A stretch of 64,000 nt of DNA, taken from assembly GCA_963575745.1 (NCBI GenBank), contig CAUYUJ010001336.1, positions 1,256,176-1,320,175 of the forward strand. Reading direction: 5' to 3'. Position 1 is the stretch's first letter. Every line of letters starts with the position of its first letter. Below are positions 11,801 to 20,770 of the stretch, piece by piece. The notes under the pieces are model-generated. The model did not search any database, was not told the origin of the DNA, and saw nothing but the letters and a program-made list of their open reading frames with translations. The stretch comes from Prorocentrum cordatum. Lineage: Eukaryota > Sar > Dinophyceae > Prorocentrales > Prorocentraceae. Both the position numbers and the translations under genes were made by a program.

Positions 11801-14007
11801 GTGATGGGCTTGCGAACTTTGCCCCAGACACGGCACAACAAAGAGACGAGCGCGATCAGTCGAGTCCCACCATCTGGTTTGGCAAGACGACACATCTCGT
11901 TACAAACACGCTCTCTAGGCCAGGCTAAGTGCAACTCGCACAGGTTAAAGAGTTCAGCAATCGCCGAGAAAGCCTGTCTAGGCAGGTGTATTAAGGCTCT
12001 CGGATGAATACCCATCATGCCTCCAGCAGTGCGAGTGGGGTAAGTGTGAACAGCATCCTCCACCTGAGCGGCCGTGATGCGCGGCAGCATGGGCCAGCTG
12101 GTGGACCCTCGCGGAAACTCGAGAACGGAACAACCGTGGGACAACCAAACCTCCTTCCAGGGACCAAGTTCAGCATCGGCCTGCTGGTGGGGAGCCTCAC
12201 GCGCCTGGTTGCTTAAAACCTCTTGGATGGCCTTCACTTTTGAGAACCTGTGAGCCTCCGAGGCGCCAGCAGAGAAAGCGTCCCTAGCCCATTGCCTCCA
12301 AGCCTGGGACGCCGCATTCTCCGCACGAGCGATTGCAGCCTTCGCACGAATGTAGATAGTAGTGAGCATTCTGGCCACATCGGGACGTGCGAGGACGGCG
12401 AAGCCGCCATTGAAGAAATCACGCACATCAGAATCAAGGCAACCTCGGACTTTTTTACAGCGGGCGATGTTGGCCATGAAACGATCGAACTCCTCAAAAG
12501 CCGAAAGAAGCTTGCGACATTGCATAGGCGCAGCAGAACACAGAGCATCGTTTTCTTGCAAAAGCCTAATTTGCTCACTGAGATGTTCTCTGGCCTTGCC
12601 TAAGTGTTTGGCCCACCCAAGAGCGACAGCCCAGGCGCGTGCCTGCGGATCCTTATAAGTCCTCCTTCTGGGGGGAGCCCAGACAAGCTTTTTGAAGTGG
12701 ACCTCAAGAGGCCCACTGCGGCCCACGTAGGCCTCGGCGGCTAAGCCAACACGGTCCCACCTGGCGGCCAGCTCTCTTTCCACCCCTTCGAGGACGAGAT
12801 CCCAAAAATCAGCAACTTTGGCTACAGAGTCCACTTGCGGGGCAGCGGTCGTCAAAACCGCGTGCCACGGGTATATAGGAGGTCTAGCGCAGCCAATGGG
12901 AGGGGTCGACGGGAAAGCTTTCGGGACCTTGGCCACACGAGCCCAAACTGGCGCCTCCCGAGCCCTCAACGTAAGCTGGACGGGGAGGCGAGGGTAGGTG
13001 GTGGCAGCCTCCAACACACACGTGCGGGGGTTGAGCTTTGGCGCCAGCCAGCTGCTACAAATGAAATAATCGATGTGCGTGCCAGGTGAAACCTGCCTGC
13101 AAGTGGGCGCCTCAGAAACGAAAGCCAGTCCGCCAGCCGCCGCTATCCAGTCGGACTGGTCCAGGGCGGTGAGCGGCATGTTGAAATCGGCGCCGATGAT
13201 CCACGGGATCTGCATGCCGTTGAGCACTGACAGGTACTCGATGATCTCCCACACCAGCTCGGCGTTGCACGGTCCGTACCCTTCGCCGTCCTTGAGATAG
13301 GCCGACAGGAAGACAACCCCTCCAGGCAGAAAGGACATGACGTGCGCAGCCACAAGCCTGCCAGGAACAAGTACATGACTAGCGCAGCCAGGGGGCGCCT
13401 TGATAGGAATATGTGACCTGACCAATACTGCAACTCCGCCTGTAGTGCCAGGCCCTCCATCCTGATTAGGCACCGCAGGGCCCCAGAGCCCTCTCCAGCC
13501 AGTATCTTCAACTTGCGATTGACGCTCACCAAGCTTGGTATCAGGAACATGGTGCTCTTGCGCAAGCACCACATGAGCAGTGCTGTCCACCAGGTAGTCG
13601 CACAGTGGACCCAGCGAGCTCGAATTGAACGTCACAATTTGTGAGTCGCTTTTGCCCTTCGCCTGGCCAGCAACCTTGACATCAGGTCGACGAGCCCCTG
13701 GACAGTCGGTACCCTCTGCCACACGATGCCCATCGGGCGAGCGTGGTGAGCAGTGCGTGCTGCCAGGGTCTAAAGGATGCATGCCATAGGAGCAACCAAC
13801 AGTAGAGCCATCCACCCTCGTCGAGCAAGAGGCCGAGCTCGTCAAAGCAATCGGCGCACATGTGGCGCTCTCTGCCTGCCACCTGGTGACAGGTGAGTGT
13901 AGCGACCAAGACGATGGCGTAGCACCCGCAGTCGCAGTGGCTGCCCTTGCAGAAGACGCAGCTAGGTGCGCTCGCGTCATATCTGACGTCCTACCCCTCC
14001 CTCCCAT
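8830..14007 (-). CDS. Non-LTR retrotransposon polyprotein: endonuclease, reverse transcriptase, RNase H
   Basis: The product would nick target DNA, copy the element RNA into DNA and degrade the RNA strand. Seen in the sequence: an AP-endonuclease-like domain at about residues 120-345 with GADFNMP (272-278) and THIDYF (310-315); reverse transcriptase at about 700-930 with LLDMIKCFE (Asp784) and LVDD (Asp876, Asp877); a type I RNase H at about 1300-1450 with FTDGS (Asp1308), Glu1354, Asp1374, His1419 and Asp1442 all present; and two C-terminal Cys clusters (C1527-x2-C1530 and C1634-x2-C1637). Motif B reads QGILAGC rather than the usual QGxPQG type, and the YADD box is LVDD. The chosen start is ATG at 14007, shared with the copy at 39813. 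The first ~70-100 residues are probably out of the ancestral frame (see 13690-13980). Otherwise the frame is uninterrupted for 5.2 kb, so this insertion looks young or recently active. Confidence 0.93.
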   Translation of the reverse strand: MGGRGRTSDMTRAHLAASSARAATATAGATPSSWSLHSPVTRWQAESATCAPIALTSSASCSTRVDGSTVGCSYGMHPLDPGSTHCSPRSPDGHRVAEGTDCPGARRPDVKVAGQAKGKSDSQIVTFNSSSLGPLCDYLVDSTAHVVLAQEHHVPDTKLGERQSQVEDTGWRGLWGPAVPNQDGGPGTTGGVAVLVRSHIPIKAPPGCASHVLVPGRLVAAHVMSFLPGGVVFLSAYLKDGEGYGPCNAELVWEIIEYLSVLNGMQIPWIIGADFNMPLTALDQSDWIAAAGGLAFVSEAPTCRQVSPGTHIDYFICSSWLAPKLNPRTCVLEAATTYPRLPVQLTLRAREAPVWARVAKVPKAFPSTPPIGCARPPIYPWHAVLTTAAPQVDSVAKVADFWDLVLEGVERELAARWDRVGLAAEAYVGRSGPLEVHFKKLVWAPPRRRTYKDPQARAWAVALGWAKHLGKAREHLSEQIRLLQENDALCSAAPMQCRKLLSAFEEFDRFMANIARCKKVRGCLDSDVRDFFNGGFAVLARPDVARMLTTIYIRAKAAIARAENAASQAWRQWARDAFSAGASEAHRFSKVKAIQEVLSNQAREAPHQQADAELGPWKEVWLSHGCSVLEFPRGSTSWPMLPRITAAQVEDAVHTYPTRTAGGMMGIHPRALIHLPRQAFSAIAELFNLCELHLAWPRERVCNEMCRLAKPDGGTRLIALVSLLCRVWGKVRKPITFDWQERNDCHAVWGTRRGHSSSDSAFAHNIAAEMAALVGDISISVLLDMIKCFEMVHSEQLLKEAEALHFPMRLAWMLVDLCRQPRRLRAFGSLSVQFCSHQGILAGCNHATGMLFLLTLRAVRRLNDISPCITPRALVDDISIQLVTSDPRDVRFLERAVKVFTEDAKVLGLHSHVKKSGLIAGNKVARKVFSKMAIRLHLPVRKWMRNLGHELAAGRVVRTQEKKRLLALKRRRDKFVALKHATGKRATRLWRTGALPAAGHGGSVSGISDTALKYLRQLAATIAGAKQHGGITSYLLTQADPQYDPIYDSTTCVCVKFATFVWDGRVQLSRLQRAWTCLRDIMSDNPTWQQARGPLSAVWLSLLRIGWTMVNAHTLRSDLGTDISLLVMCPSDVRIAIIEGVQRWQIRRLQQHLYNTDPPEGEPWFRALRNGIRAVKDQRAIGALAAVWGNVVPLPAALSALQYDVPPVCLACSAPQGTYGHVWYACSKFITDDGVDALGDEVPEALAKHRRVLIESRASITGEPDVHSNYLTYGIPPLPTNIPAPLANPPIFEFGDGSGPWGPQSFTDGSCFHSGVPEVSRAGWSVVQLFDCLLPLRAVYGALPGERQTIGRAERWAARQGLAFHPQHQSIVSDLQAVVREGNSWSLHLSQGMSKHASIWRSIFDLKSNHPQFSWFPAHLSFDDVLERGLCIKSWAGNLWADFFAKLGASSHTLAEGFCAAVSGELKYHKSTVRFIAWAAQRLLESGTWTQVDPDRPLRLLRAPAPPKVTVTSHVLFRCETTSTYKCRSCGRVARTLESLKSLLTSRDYRECSPSSIQRHVCDQWFREFGAAFRPVQLEAVRVALAAADEAQRVCIDGVQGPPTPVAEPEPSDEFSVFRDLGHDVFRHLHVYCCKLCGAHGSLGSLRNLTQQCKGRSKVPSTAANQRMSIRRLERGCHPRTGVKIAGAAERDDDRAELRRALSSRLLEAASVPEPAPDGASSGSD
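13690..13980 (-). other. Out-of-frame Cys/His-rich N-terminal segment of LINE-1
   Basis: In the frame two bases over from the main ORF, the sequence reads SCVFCKGSHCDCGC, then TCHQVAGRERHMCADCF and GGWLYC, a dense Cys/His pattern like a zinc-binding domain. The main frame over the same bases gives a low-information Ala/Ser/Thr stretch. The paralogous fragment at 39813 runs from the shared start ATG straight into this Cys-rich frame (DASAPS), because it has GATGTTGAC where LINE-1 has GATATGAC. A one-base loss near 13981, and a return to the main frame near 13690-13810, would explain this. Confidence 0.6.
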
Positions 14008-14090
14008 CCCTTACCATGGCGTTGATTTTCTCTATCCGCGGACGCGTGTCGTAGCGGACCTGTGGCTCCGCGCGCGCGTGCGTAACTAGT

Positions 14091-14424
14091 GGGTGGTGGT
14101 GGTGGTGGTGGTGGTGGTGGTGGGTGGTGCTGGTGGTAGTGTTGGTGCTGGTGCTGTGTGTGCTGGTGCTTGGTGCTGGTGCTGGTGCTGGTGCTGGTGC
14201 TGGTGTGGTGGTGGTGGTGGTGGTGTGTGGTGGTTGGTTGTTGTGTGGTGGTGGTGGGTGGTGGTGGTGGTGGTGGTGGTGTGGTGGTGTGGTGGTGGTG
14301 GTGGTTGTGTTGGTGCTGGTGCGGGCTGGCTGGTGCTGGTGCTGGTGCTGGTGTGGTGGTGGTGGTGGGTGGTGGTGGTGGTGGTGGTGGTGGTGGTGGT
14401 GGTGTGGTGGTGGCGCGGTGGTGG
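14091..14424. repeat. (GGT)n/(GCTGGT)n tract in the LINE-1 5' region
   Basis: About 330 bp of GGT repeat with GCT variants. On the minus strand it translates as His/Thr/Pro runs. It lies inside the ~600 bp present in LINE-1 but absent from the related fragment at 39762-39872. Confidence 0.9.
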
Positions 14425-14671
14425 CGGGCGGATGGGCGCGCGAGAAAGAGGCCCGCGCTGGGGCGAGAACGCCATCCTGAACGACGGAGGCCAAACACCG
14501 ATCCGAAAATGAGGCCCACGCTGCAGCGGGAGCACGATTCGGAACGATTCGGGAGCAGAAATGAGGCCGGCGCCTCAGCGAGAGCAGCATTTTGAAAAAA
14601 ACGCAAGCGAAAACCCAACTCCGGGGAATCCTGTGTGTAAAAAAACAGTACGCGGGGGGGGGCCGAGGAGG

Positions 14672-15005
14672 ACGACGACGAGGAGGTGGAGGAGGAGGAA
14701 GAGGAGAAGGAGGAGGAGGAGGAGGAGGAAAAGGAGGAGGAGGAGGAGGAGGAGGAGGAGCAGGAGCAGGAGGAGGAGGAAATGGAGGAGGACCACGAGG
14801 AGGAGGGGGAGAAGGAGGAGAAGGAGGAGGTGGAGGAGGAGGGGGAGGGGGAGGATGAGGAGGAGGAGAGAAGGAGAGAGGAGGAGAGGACGGGGGGAGG
14901 AGGAGGAGGGGGCGGAGGAGGAGAAGGAGAAGGATGAGGAGGCGGACGTGGAGGAGGAGGAGGAGGAGGAGGAGGAAGACAGGAACAGGAGGAGGAGGAG
15001 GAGGA
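14672..15005. repeat. (GGA)n tract between LINE-1 and LINE-2
   Basis: Imperfect GGA repeat bordering the 5' side of LINE-1 and the 3' side of LINE-2. Confidence 0.9.
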
Positions 15006-15041
15006 CGAGCGAACGTCCTCTGGCGGACGTCTGCTTCAGCT

Positions 15042-16709
15042 CTACGGGCGGCGGGTGGGGGCACGGGGCGCCGCCCGCGGCACGTCTGTAATGTGATGTG
15101 GCCGCAGCGGCGCGGCGACAGAGCAGCGCTGGCCAGCGCCGCCCGTGAGGTCAGGCGGCAACCTCAGCGCGTGTCGGGCGACCGTGAAGAAGTTCACGGT
15201 CTTGGAGTAGGACAGCACGCCCTCGGTCGCGGCCTCCTTGGACATGTGGTAGGCGCGGCACGAGACCGCAAGGCGGGCGGCGGCGCTCCTGATGCCGTTC
15301 TCCCCGTCGTAGGGCTGCTCCGCGCCGCCCAATCCCATGCGGTGAAGTAAGTCTGGAGCCAGCTGTCCTCGTGGAAGTGCAGAATGATGCATGAGTCGAG
15401 GGCATCTGAGGTAGTGATCGATGACGTCCTTGTTGTCGCAGCCGAAATGGCAGCTCCTCTTGGTGCACAAGACATGCATCCTGTACGAGGTAGTCCATCC
15501 GCCGCTGAGGGTCTTCATCACTGCCCACAGTCTTGCTGGAGGTAGCTCTGCCAGGTGGGTCCTCAGCCGTAGCCAACGCTCCTTCATGTCGGACGGGAGG
15601 GCGTTCGCGCAGATGAGGTCGTCGGGGTCGTCCGTCTCCATGTCATCGGGTGGGTCTGGCTCGCCAGGCGGAGCAGGGTCAGGATGTACATCACGTAGTG
15701 CATCAACCCAGCGACGGCGGGCTCGATGTTCAGCAGCCAGCTCAGCGTCATGGCGGGATGCTTCTCGAAGATCTTCAGCACGGGGGCCAGGGTTGCCCAG
15801 CACGCGGAGTTCCAGCAGGCGGCGGCCGAAAGCGCCGTCCTCCCAAGCTTGGCGACACATCGCCCTCGCAATGGAGAGCCCCTGAGTGTCGGTCTGGTAC
15901 AGCGGGCGAAGTTCGTCTCTGAGAAGCACGCTTGCCACGTAGTTCTCGCACCAGCTCTGCCAGTCGGCCTGGTTGTCAATGCCCCGCTGGTTCAGGAAGA
16001 TGTCGGGCAGCCAGCGCGCAGACCATGCGGCGGCTCTTCGTTGGAGGCGATCTTGAACGTCCCCAGCTTCAGCCAGATCTTCATCGCGTGGTCGGCGGGC
16101 ATGTTGTCGTCCAAAGTTGGCGGGGTACCAGGCGGAGAGGCGGCGCGTGATCGTGATGTGCATGGTGTCGTTGTATAGCTTCTCTTGTAGGGCGAGCTGG
16201 TAGGCCTTCTGCGGGATGCGCTTCCGCCAGCGCGGTACATCAGCATCCTCACGTTGCGCAAGCATAGCGCTCCGGCGCCCATGCACGTTGGGCAACAGTG
16301 CCCTTGCAGCCCGGGCAGAACGGTGAAGGGAGCGAGGAGCACGCTGAGCAGCAAGAAGGCCTTGGCGAGCAGCATGGCGATGCGCTTCACGAAGCGCGAC
16401 ACGGGCACGCAGCTCGCTGCCAAGTTCACAGGCGATGCGTTTGAACGAGGAGCCCTTCCCTTTGGCATAGAAGGTGGACGTCAGGGAGCCCTTGAGCCGC
16501 TGGACGATGGACAACGGGTCCTGCCAGCACGGGGCGCTCCAGCGGCCCTCGACCACGGCGCGCATGGGGAGCTCCAGCGTCGCCGTCTCGTGGAGTTCGT
16601 CGTGAAGGTGCGTCCAGTTCTTGATGGTGAAGTGCGCCGTGCGCAACGTCGTCGCACCGAGGAGTGTCTCGATGCCGTTCGGGGTCTCGACATTCGTCCA
16701 CAAGTTCAT
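15042..16709 (-). pseudogene. LINE-2 C-terminal region with CCHC-type zinc knuckle
   Basis: An open stretch of 555 codons contains CHFGCDNKDVIDHYLRC (C-x3-C-x7-H-x3-C), the kind of knuckle found after reverse transcriptase in many LINEs. Protein-like text is interrupted around 16250-16400, where other frames read more sensibly (for example FVKRIAMLLAKAFLLL), so internal frameshifts are likely. It stops at 15042, close to the GGA tract. Confidence 0.75.
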
Positions 16710-17032
16710 GGCTTGGACGTCGGCCTTGGCGAAGCAGTTCGGGGCGGCTCTCAGCAGTTTGTGGATGGCCTGGAGCTACTTGGACAGCAGGGTGGGCGGC
16801 GGCTCGTAGAGCTGTCCGACGTAAGAGAGGCAGGTGACCGCGGCGACGTTGTACAGCTTTATGCATGTCTGGAGAGGGGCGTGTGATAGCGAGAGTTTCT
16901 CAATGCGGTCCCACCATTTGCTTGTTGGCGCTTTCCACTGTTCCTGAGCCGCAGCACCTGGACCATACATGAACCCAGAGTATCGAGCCATGGCCGCGCC
17001 TTTGAAGTTCTGCCACGGTGGATGGATCTCGG

Positions 17033-18794
17033 TCAAGTAAGCGCGGATCTCCTGGCGCAGCGGCTCTGTAGGGAGGGTCCAGGTGGGAACATGATGCACT
17101 TCTTCGCTTGGAGCCTCAAGCCCGCCCGGTGTTCAGCAGGGACAAAATGAGGTACCAGTCGTTCGAGGTCTCGAAGGCGTGCAAGTATGATGCCGATGTC
17201 ATCTGCACATGCACTGACTAGCCCTCTCTGAATGGCCTGTAGCTCAGAGCTGATCGAGCGCGCGAACGGGTCGAACGTGAGTGCCCACAGCGCGCCGCAC
17301 AATGGACGCCCCTGGGCGACGCTCGAGAAAGGATAGCGGCATGTAGTAGCAGGCGCGCAGGAGCTTGAGCATGCGGCCCGAAATGCCCCAGCGAGACAAC
17401 ACATTCCAAAGCCACTGGCGACCTATGCTCGGGAACGCCGCGGCGATGTCGAGGCTGATGAAAATGGGCTGGTCGTTCTCGGCGGATGGTTGCACGCTGA
17501 GCCTGCGGGCCTCGGTGTCCACGACCACGACGCCACGTAGGAATTGTCGCCCATTGACAAACCCTTGTTGTTCATGAGCTGTATCGGCAGCCAGGGTGTG
17601 GAGGGAGCGGTTGGCAGCTGAGGCAAGCAACTTGATGTCAATGTTTTTCATGGAGACAGGCCGTAGACAGTCAGGCAATCTTGTGCATTCCGCCACGCCA
17701 AGCGGCTCGTCGCCCTTGGGAAGCATGGCCATGAGCGAATGGTTGATGTCGAGGGGAGGCGAGCCCGAGTCGGGGTCAGCGATGTCCTGGGCAAGCTCTG
17801 CGAGTGCCGTGAGCGCCGACGGAGTTTGGAGCCACGCACGGCATGGTAGCCGGTCGGGTCCAGGAGCAGAGTCATGTGCGAGACGTGCCGCCCGTTCAAG
17901 TGCATGGGCGTCAGGAATCGGTAGGTCGCGCGCGGGGCGCTGAGTGAAGATGCCGTTCAAGTAGGAGCGGATGGCCGACTCGTCGACAGGCTTGGCGGCA
18001 AAGATCGGGGCCCAGTGCTTCATGATGGCGGAGTGCATCGCGCCTGGGTCGGAGGTGGTGTGCGAACCTGAGTTCGTCGCGATCTTGATGCCCGACAAGA
18101 TCAGTCGCTTGGAGAACGGCTTCCATAGTTCGCCTCGTCGACCTTCATGTCTGGCCTTGCGTCTCCAGCGGTCGCCCAGCTGGGTGTTCGACTCAGCGTA
18201 GGCGGCGCGAGAACGCGCGGCAGCCTTGGCTCTCCTTTCTTCGATGAGGGCAGAGTGCGTGGTGTCGGTCTCGTTCTTGAACTGCGCAGGGTCAATCAGG
18301 GACACGTTCCCGTCCTGCACACGCAGGTGGCGGGCGGCAAGGTCTGTGTTGGCGATCATGGTGGTGGCGAGGCGTGTGTCCTGGTACCAGATCGCCCTAG
18401 CGATGCTTCGCAATGTCATAGCTCTTACCTCCTTGGCGATCGGTGCCGACTGGCTCGATAACCCGGCCGGCGCGATGGAGGACATGGTGTTCCTGGCGAG
18501 CAGGGCCGCCTCGGTCATGGCTGTCTTGATAACTTTCCACTTGGTGGTCGGGGGCAAGGACGCAACGTCGATCATGCTAAGCAATTTCTCAATGTTACGG
18601 GAGTAGTGAGGCGAGTCGAAGATGAATGCAGGAATACCACGTTCAGCTGGAGCACGTAGTTGTTTGGGACGGATCCGCAGGTGCATGATCTCGTGGTCGC
18701 TGTCCATGCCGTGGGGGCCTTCCAGGGGGGCATCGTTCGCGATAAGTAGCGTCTCCATGTTCGGCATGGCATGGCAGGCAGGGAGATGAAGCAT
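17033..18794 (-). pseudogene. LINE-2 reverse transcriptase, frameshifted
   Basis: The first frame (17244-18794) carries SDHEIMHLRI (end of the endonuclease), DSAPGPDRLPCRAW, RPVSMKNIDIKLLA and motif A FISLDIAAAFPSI. The second frame (17033-17404) carries motif B AQGRPLCGALWALTFDPF and motif C ACADDIGIIL. A frameshift near 17345 separates motif A from motifs B and C. The catalytic Asp residues are still present. Conservation of the motifs despite broken frames suggests moderate age. Confidence 0.85.
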
Positions 18795-19501
18795 CTGTCA
18801 ATCGTGGACTCCGACATGCTACCTACGTTGCCGTGCGTGGTCGACAGCGTGGTGATCTCGATCAGGTCCTTGAAGAGGTTGCGCAAGAAGACGGGCTGGC
18901 ACTGGTACCGCTGGGCGGCCGCGGTGTCGGAGTCGACGGGGGAATTGAGGCTCTTGGGCGGGAACTCAGACAAGTTGAAGTCCCCAAGCAGGACGAGAAG
19001 TCGCTCATGTGGACGTTCATCAGTATGGGCGCGAAGCCGTTGGAGATGTTGTTGTATGTCTCGGCGGTCCATGAGCGCGAGGTCGTGGTTGTGGATGTTC
19101 ACTATGGTGACGTCATGGCGCCTCTGAGCGTCAGTGACTCGGAGCCACGCCGCTCGCCCTGGAACGGTGACTTCGAAGACTCGAAGTGGTCGTTCTTCGG
19201 GCGGGCGGGGTCGCTCTGCCTTGTCGAAGGGCAGCAGGAAGCCAATCCCGCCAGCGGTCGTGGAGTATTGCGGCGGCTCGTTGATGGCGTCGCGGTTCAG
19301 CACCAGCTGCGGGTGGAAGGCGAGGTAGGGGTGCTCGGTCGACCCGGCCAAGTGCAGGAGGTCATCGTATGTGCCGCGCGTCTCTTGCAGGGCCAGTACC
19401 GCTCGCTTGCGAAGGAATGGGAAAATATGACGGCGTTTGGCATGCCTGCGGACATCAGAGCGCCCCAGCAGTGCCTGAGTGTTCCAGTATGCGATGTTCA
19501 A
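18700..19501 (-). pseudogene. LINE-2 AP-endonuclease-like domain, frameshifted
   Basis: Motifs in order are LNIAYWNTQALLG, VLALQETRG, GGIGFLLPF, TIVNIHNHDL, LLVLLGDFNLSEF and STIDRCFIS, matching the endonuclease/exonuclease/phosphatase family. The last motif, SDHEIMHLRI, lies in the next frame, placing a frameshift near 18785. Confidence 0.85.
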
Positions 19502-19544
19502 ACCTTCTTTGGCAGGTTTTTCCACCCATGGGGGCCACCTGCCG

Positions 19545-19907
19545 TCAAAGCCACCGTGCTGCTGTGAGAGGATCGGCAAAGGCGGCGGTAAACTCGGCGG
19601 CGATGTCTTTCTGCAGCGTGTCGTTGATGTTGTTGGCCACAGCAGTATCAGCCCAGCGCAGAACAGTAGCTTGGTCAGGTGACGACCCCGCGAGGATCTG
19701 GACGATGATGTTGCCTTTGACGGAGATGTAACCTGCGGGCCTGCGTACTCTGATGTCTGTGGTGCCAGCCTTGGCCTGAAGGATCTTGGCGAGCTTCTTG
19801 ATCTGGACCTCGCGCCTGACCATCTTGGGACTTTTGTCACCACTAACATATAGAGGATAAGTAGTTCCAGCCACGACGATGTTGAAGTCGCGCCAGTCGT
19901 TGCCCAC
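19545..19907 (-). pseudogene. LINE-2 putative nucleic-acid-binding segment
   Basis: An open stretch of 120 codons includes GNDWRDFNIVVAGTTYPLYV and RPAGYISVKGNIIVQIL. It lies between the coiled-coil part and the endonuclease, where LINE ORF1-type RNA-binding domains usually sit. Function inferred from position only. A frameshift follows near 19550. Confidence 0.45.
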
Positions 19908-20063
19908 GCGGAGGTTGTCGCACAGCTTCCTCGCGCGGGGCTCCGCCGGCAGAGTGCCGCGACAGAAGAGGAGTGGCGGCGTTGCGGACCTGTCGTGTTG
20001 AACGCGATCTGGGCACCAGTGACTGCTGCAGCTCGAAACCAGTCTGCCAGAGCGGGTAGTATG

Positions 20064-20552
20064 TCAGCTTGCTACCATGGGTACTGAGCAGCCGACCCAG
20101 AACGTGACGGGGTCGGGCTCACGGTCCCACGTGCCCATGCTGGTGGCGTTGATCGATGGCGCGCGAGCCTCGGCCTCGGAAACGATGGCCTCCAACTTTG
20201 CGACCGATGCCCTGAGCTCGGCGTTGGCCACCTCGGCTTTGTCCATGCGCTGCTTGACCATGAAGACCTCCCGTTCAGTGCGCTCGTTCTTCTGCGTGAG
20301 GTCCTTTGCGATGTCGGCGACTGACTCGAGGAATTTGGCACTGGCAGCATCACGCGCAGTCTTGGCCGTGGATTCGAAGGTCGAAGCCGCTGCTTGTACT
20401 TGTGCGGCGAGAACTTCTTCGAGTTGCTTTCGTACATGAGCAGGAGGGGCTTCAGCACCGAGCCTGGCGGCGGATGCAGCCCACGGGTGACCTCCTTTGG
20501 CACGGGCGTCTGCAGCACATGCCGATGCTGTCCTCCTGGCTGCTTCTCCCAT
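20064..20552 (-). pseudogene. LINE-2 N-terminal coiled-coil region
   Basis: From ATG at 20552 the frame reads a helical, charged sequence (VRKQLEEVLAAQVQAAA, KFLESVADIAKDLTQKNE, RMDKAEVANAELRASVAKLE) typical of a coiled coil, recalling the multimerising coil of LINE ORF1 proteins. The frame is also open upstream to the spliced leader. A stop at 20064 cuts it off from the following segment. Confidence 0.6.
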
Positions 20553-20716
20553 GGATACGAGACAGAAAGTGGGCCCGCGCCAGCCCTCGCAGATATTAGC
20601 GCGTGAATAATGAGAAATATGGATGCGGCCAGCGTCGAGGGCACGACGAGGCAAAGCGTGGTCCTGAGCTGTCCCTGGACCAAGGGTCTCCGCTTCCTGC
20701 CGCGGGGCGAAATCAT

Positions 20717-20738
20717 CTTGAGCCAAAATGGCTACGGA
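20717..20738 (-). other. Dinoflagellate spliced-leader sequence (relic) at the LINE-2 5' end
   Basis: On the minus strand, 21 bases beginning CCGTAGCC and ending GGCTCAAG match the conserved dinoflagellate spliced leader exactly. The base before is T, allowed by the D (A/G/T) at leader position 1. The upstream sequence is a TCC repeat and the downstream sequence is the LINE-2 transcript. This marks a trans-spliced mRNA that was reverse transcribed and inserted with its 5' end intact. A functional leader RNA gene would have a GT donor directly after the leader; here the next bases are AT. Confidence 0.93.
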
Positions 20739-20770
20739 GGAGGAGGAGGAGGAGGAGAGGTGGAGGAGGA

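Larger units (their letters stand above)
8600..14662 (-). mobile_element. Non-LTR retrotransposon, nearly intact (LINE-1 in this report)
   Basis: The element is defined by its 1,725-residue ORF at 8830-14007 plus flanking sequence. The 5' side is bounded by a motif at about 14626-14662 (minus: CCCGCGTACTGTTTTTTTAC then ACACAG) that recurs at 39762-39797 in a second, truncated copy. The 3' side runs into the GGA tract ending at 8588; about 240 bp separate the ORF stop (8830-8832) from that tract. No poly(A) tail or clear target-site duplication was found, so exact ends are uncertain. A (GGT)n-rich segment lies in the 5' region. Confidence 0.85.
15042..20738 (-). mobile_element. Degenerate full-length non-LTR retrotransposon with a spliced-leader 5' end (LINE-2)
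   Basis: Read on the minus strand the order is: spliced-leader sequence, coiled-coil N-terminal region, putative nucleic-acid-binding segment, endonuclease, reverse transcriptase, C-terminal region with a CCHC-type knuckle. At least six frame changes separate these pieces, so the copy is dead. It appears full length because the leader marks the mRNA 5' end. GGA/TCC tracts border both ends (14672-15005 and from 20738). Confidence 0.88.

Noticed and set aside
20717-20738. Functional spliced-leader RNA gene
   Set aside because: The leader is followed by LINE sequence starting AT rather than a GT donor, and no Sm-site-like or stem-loop gene body follows.
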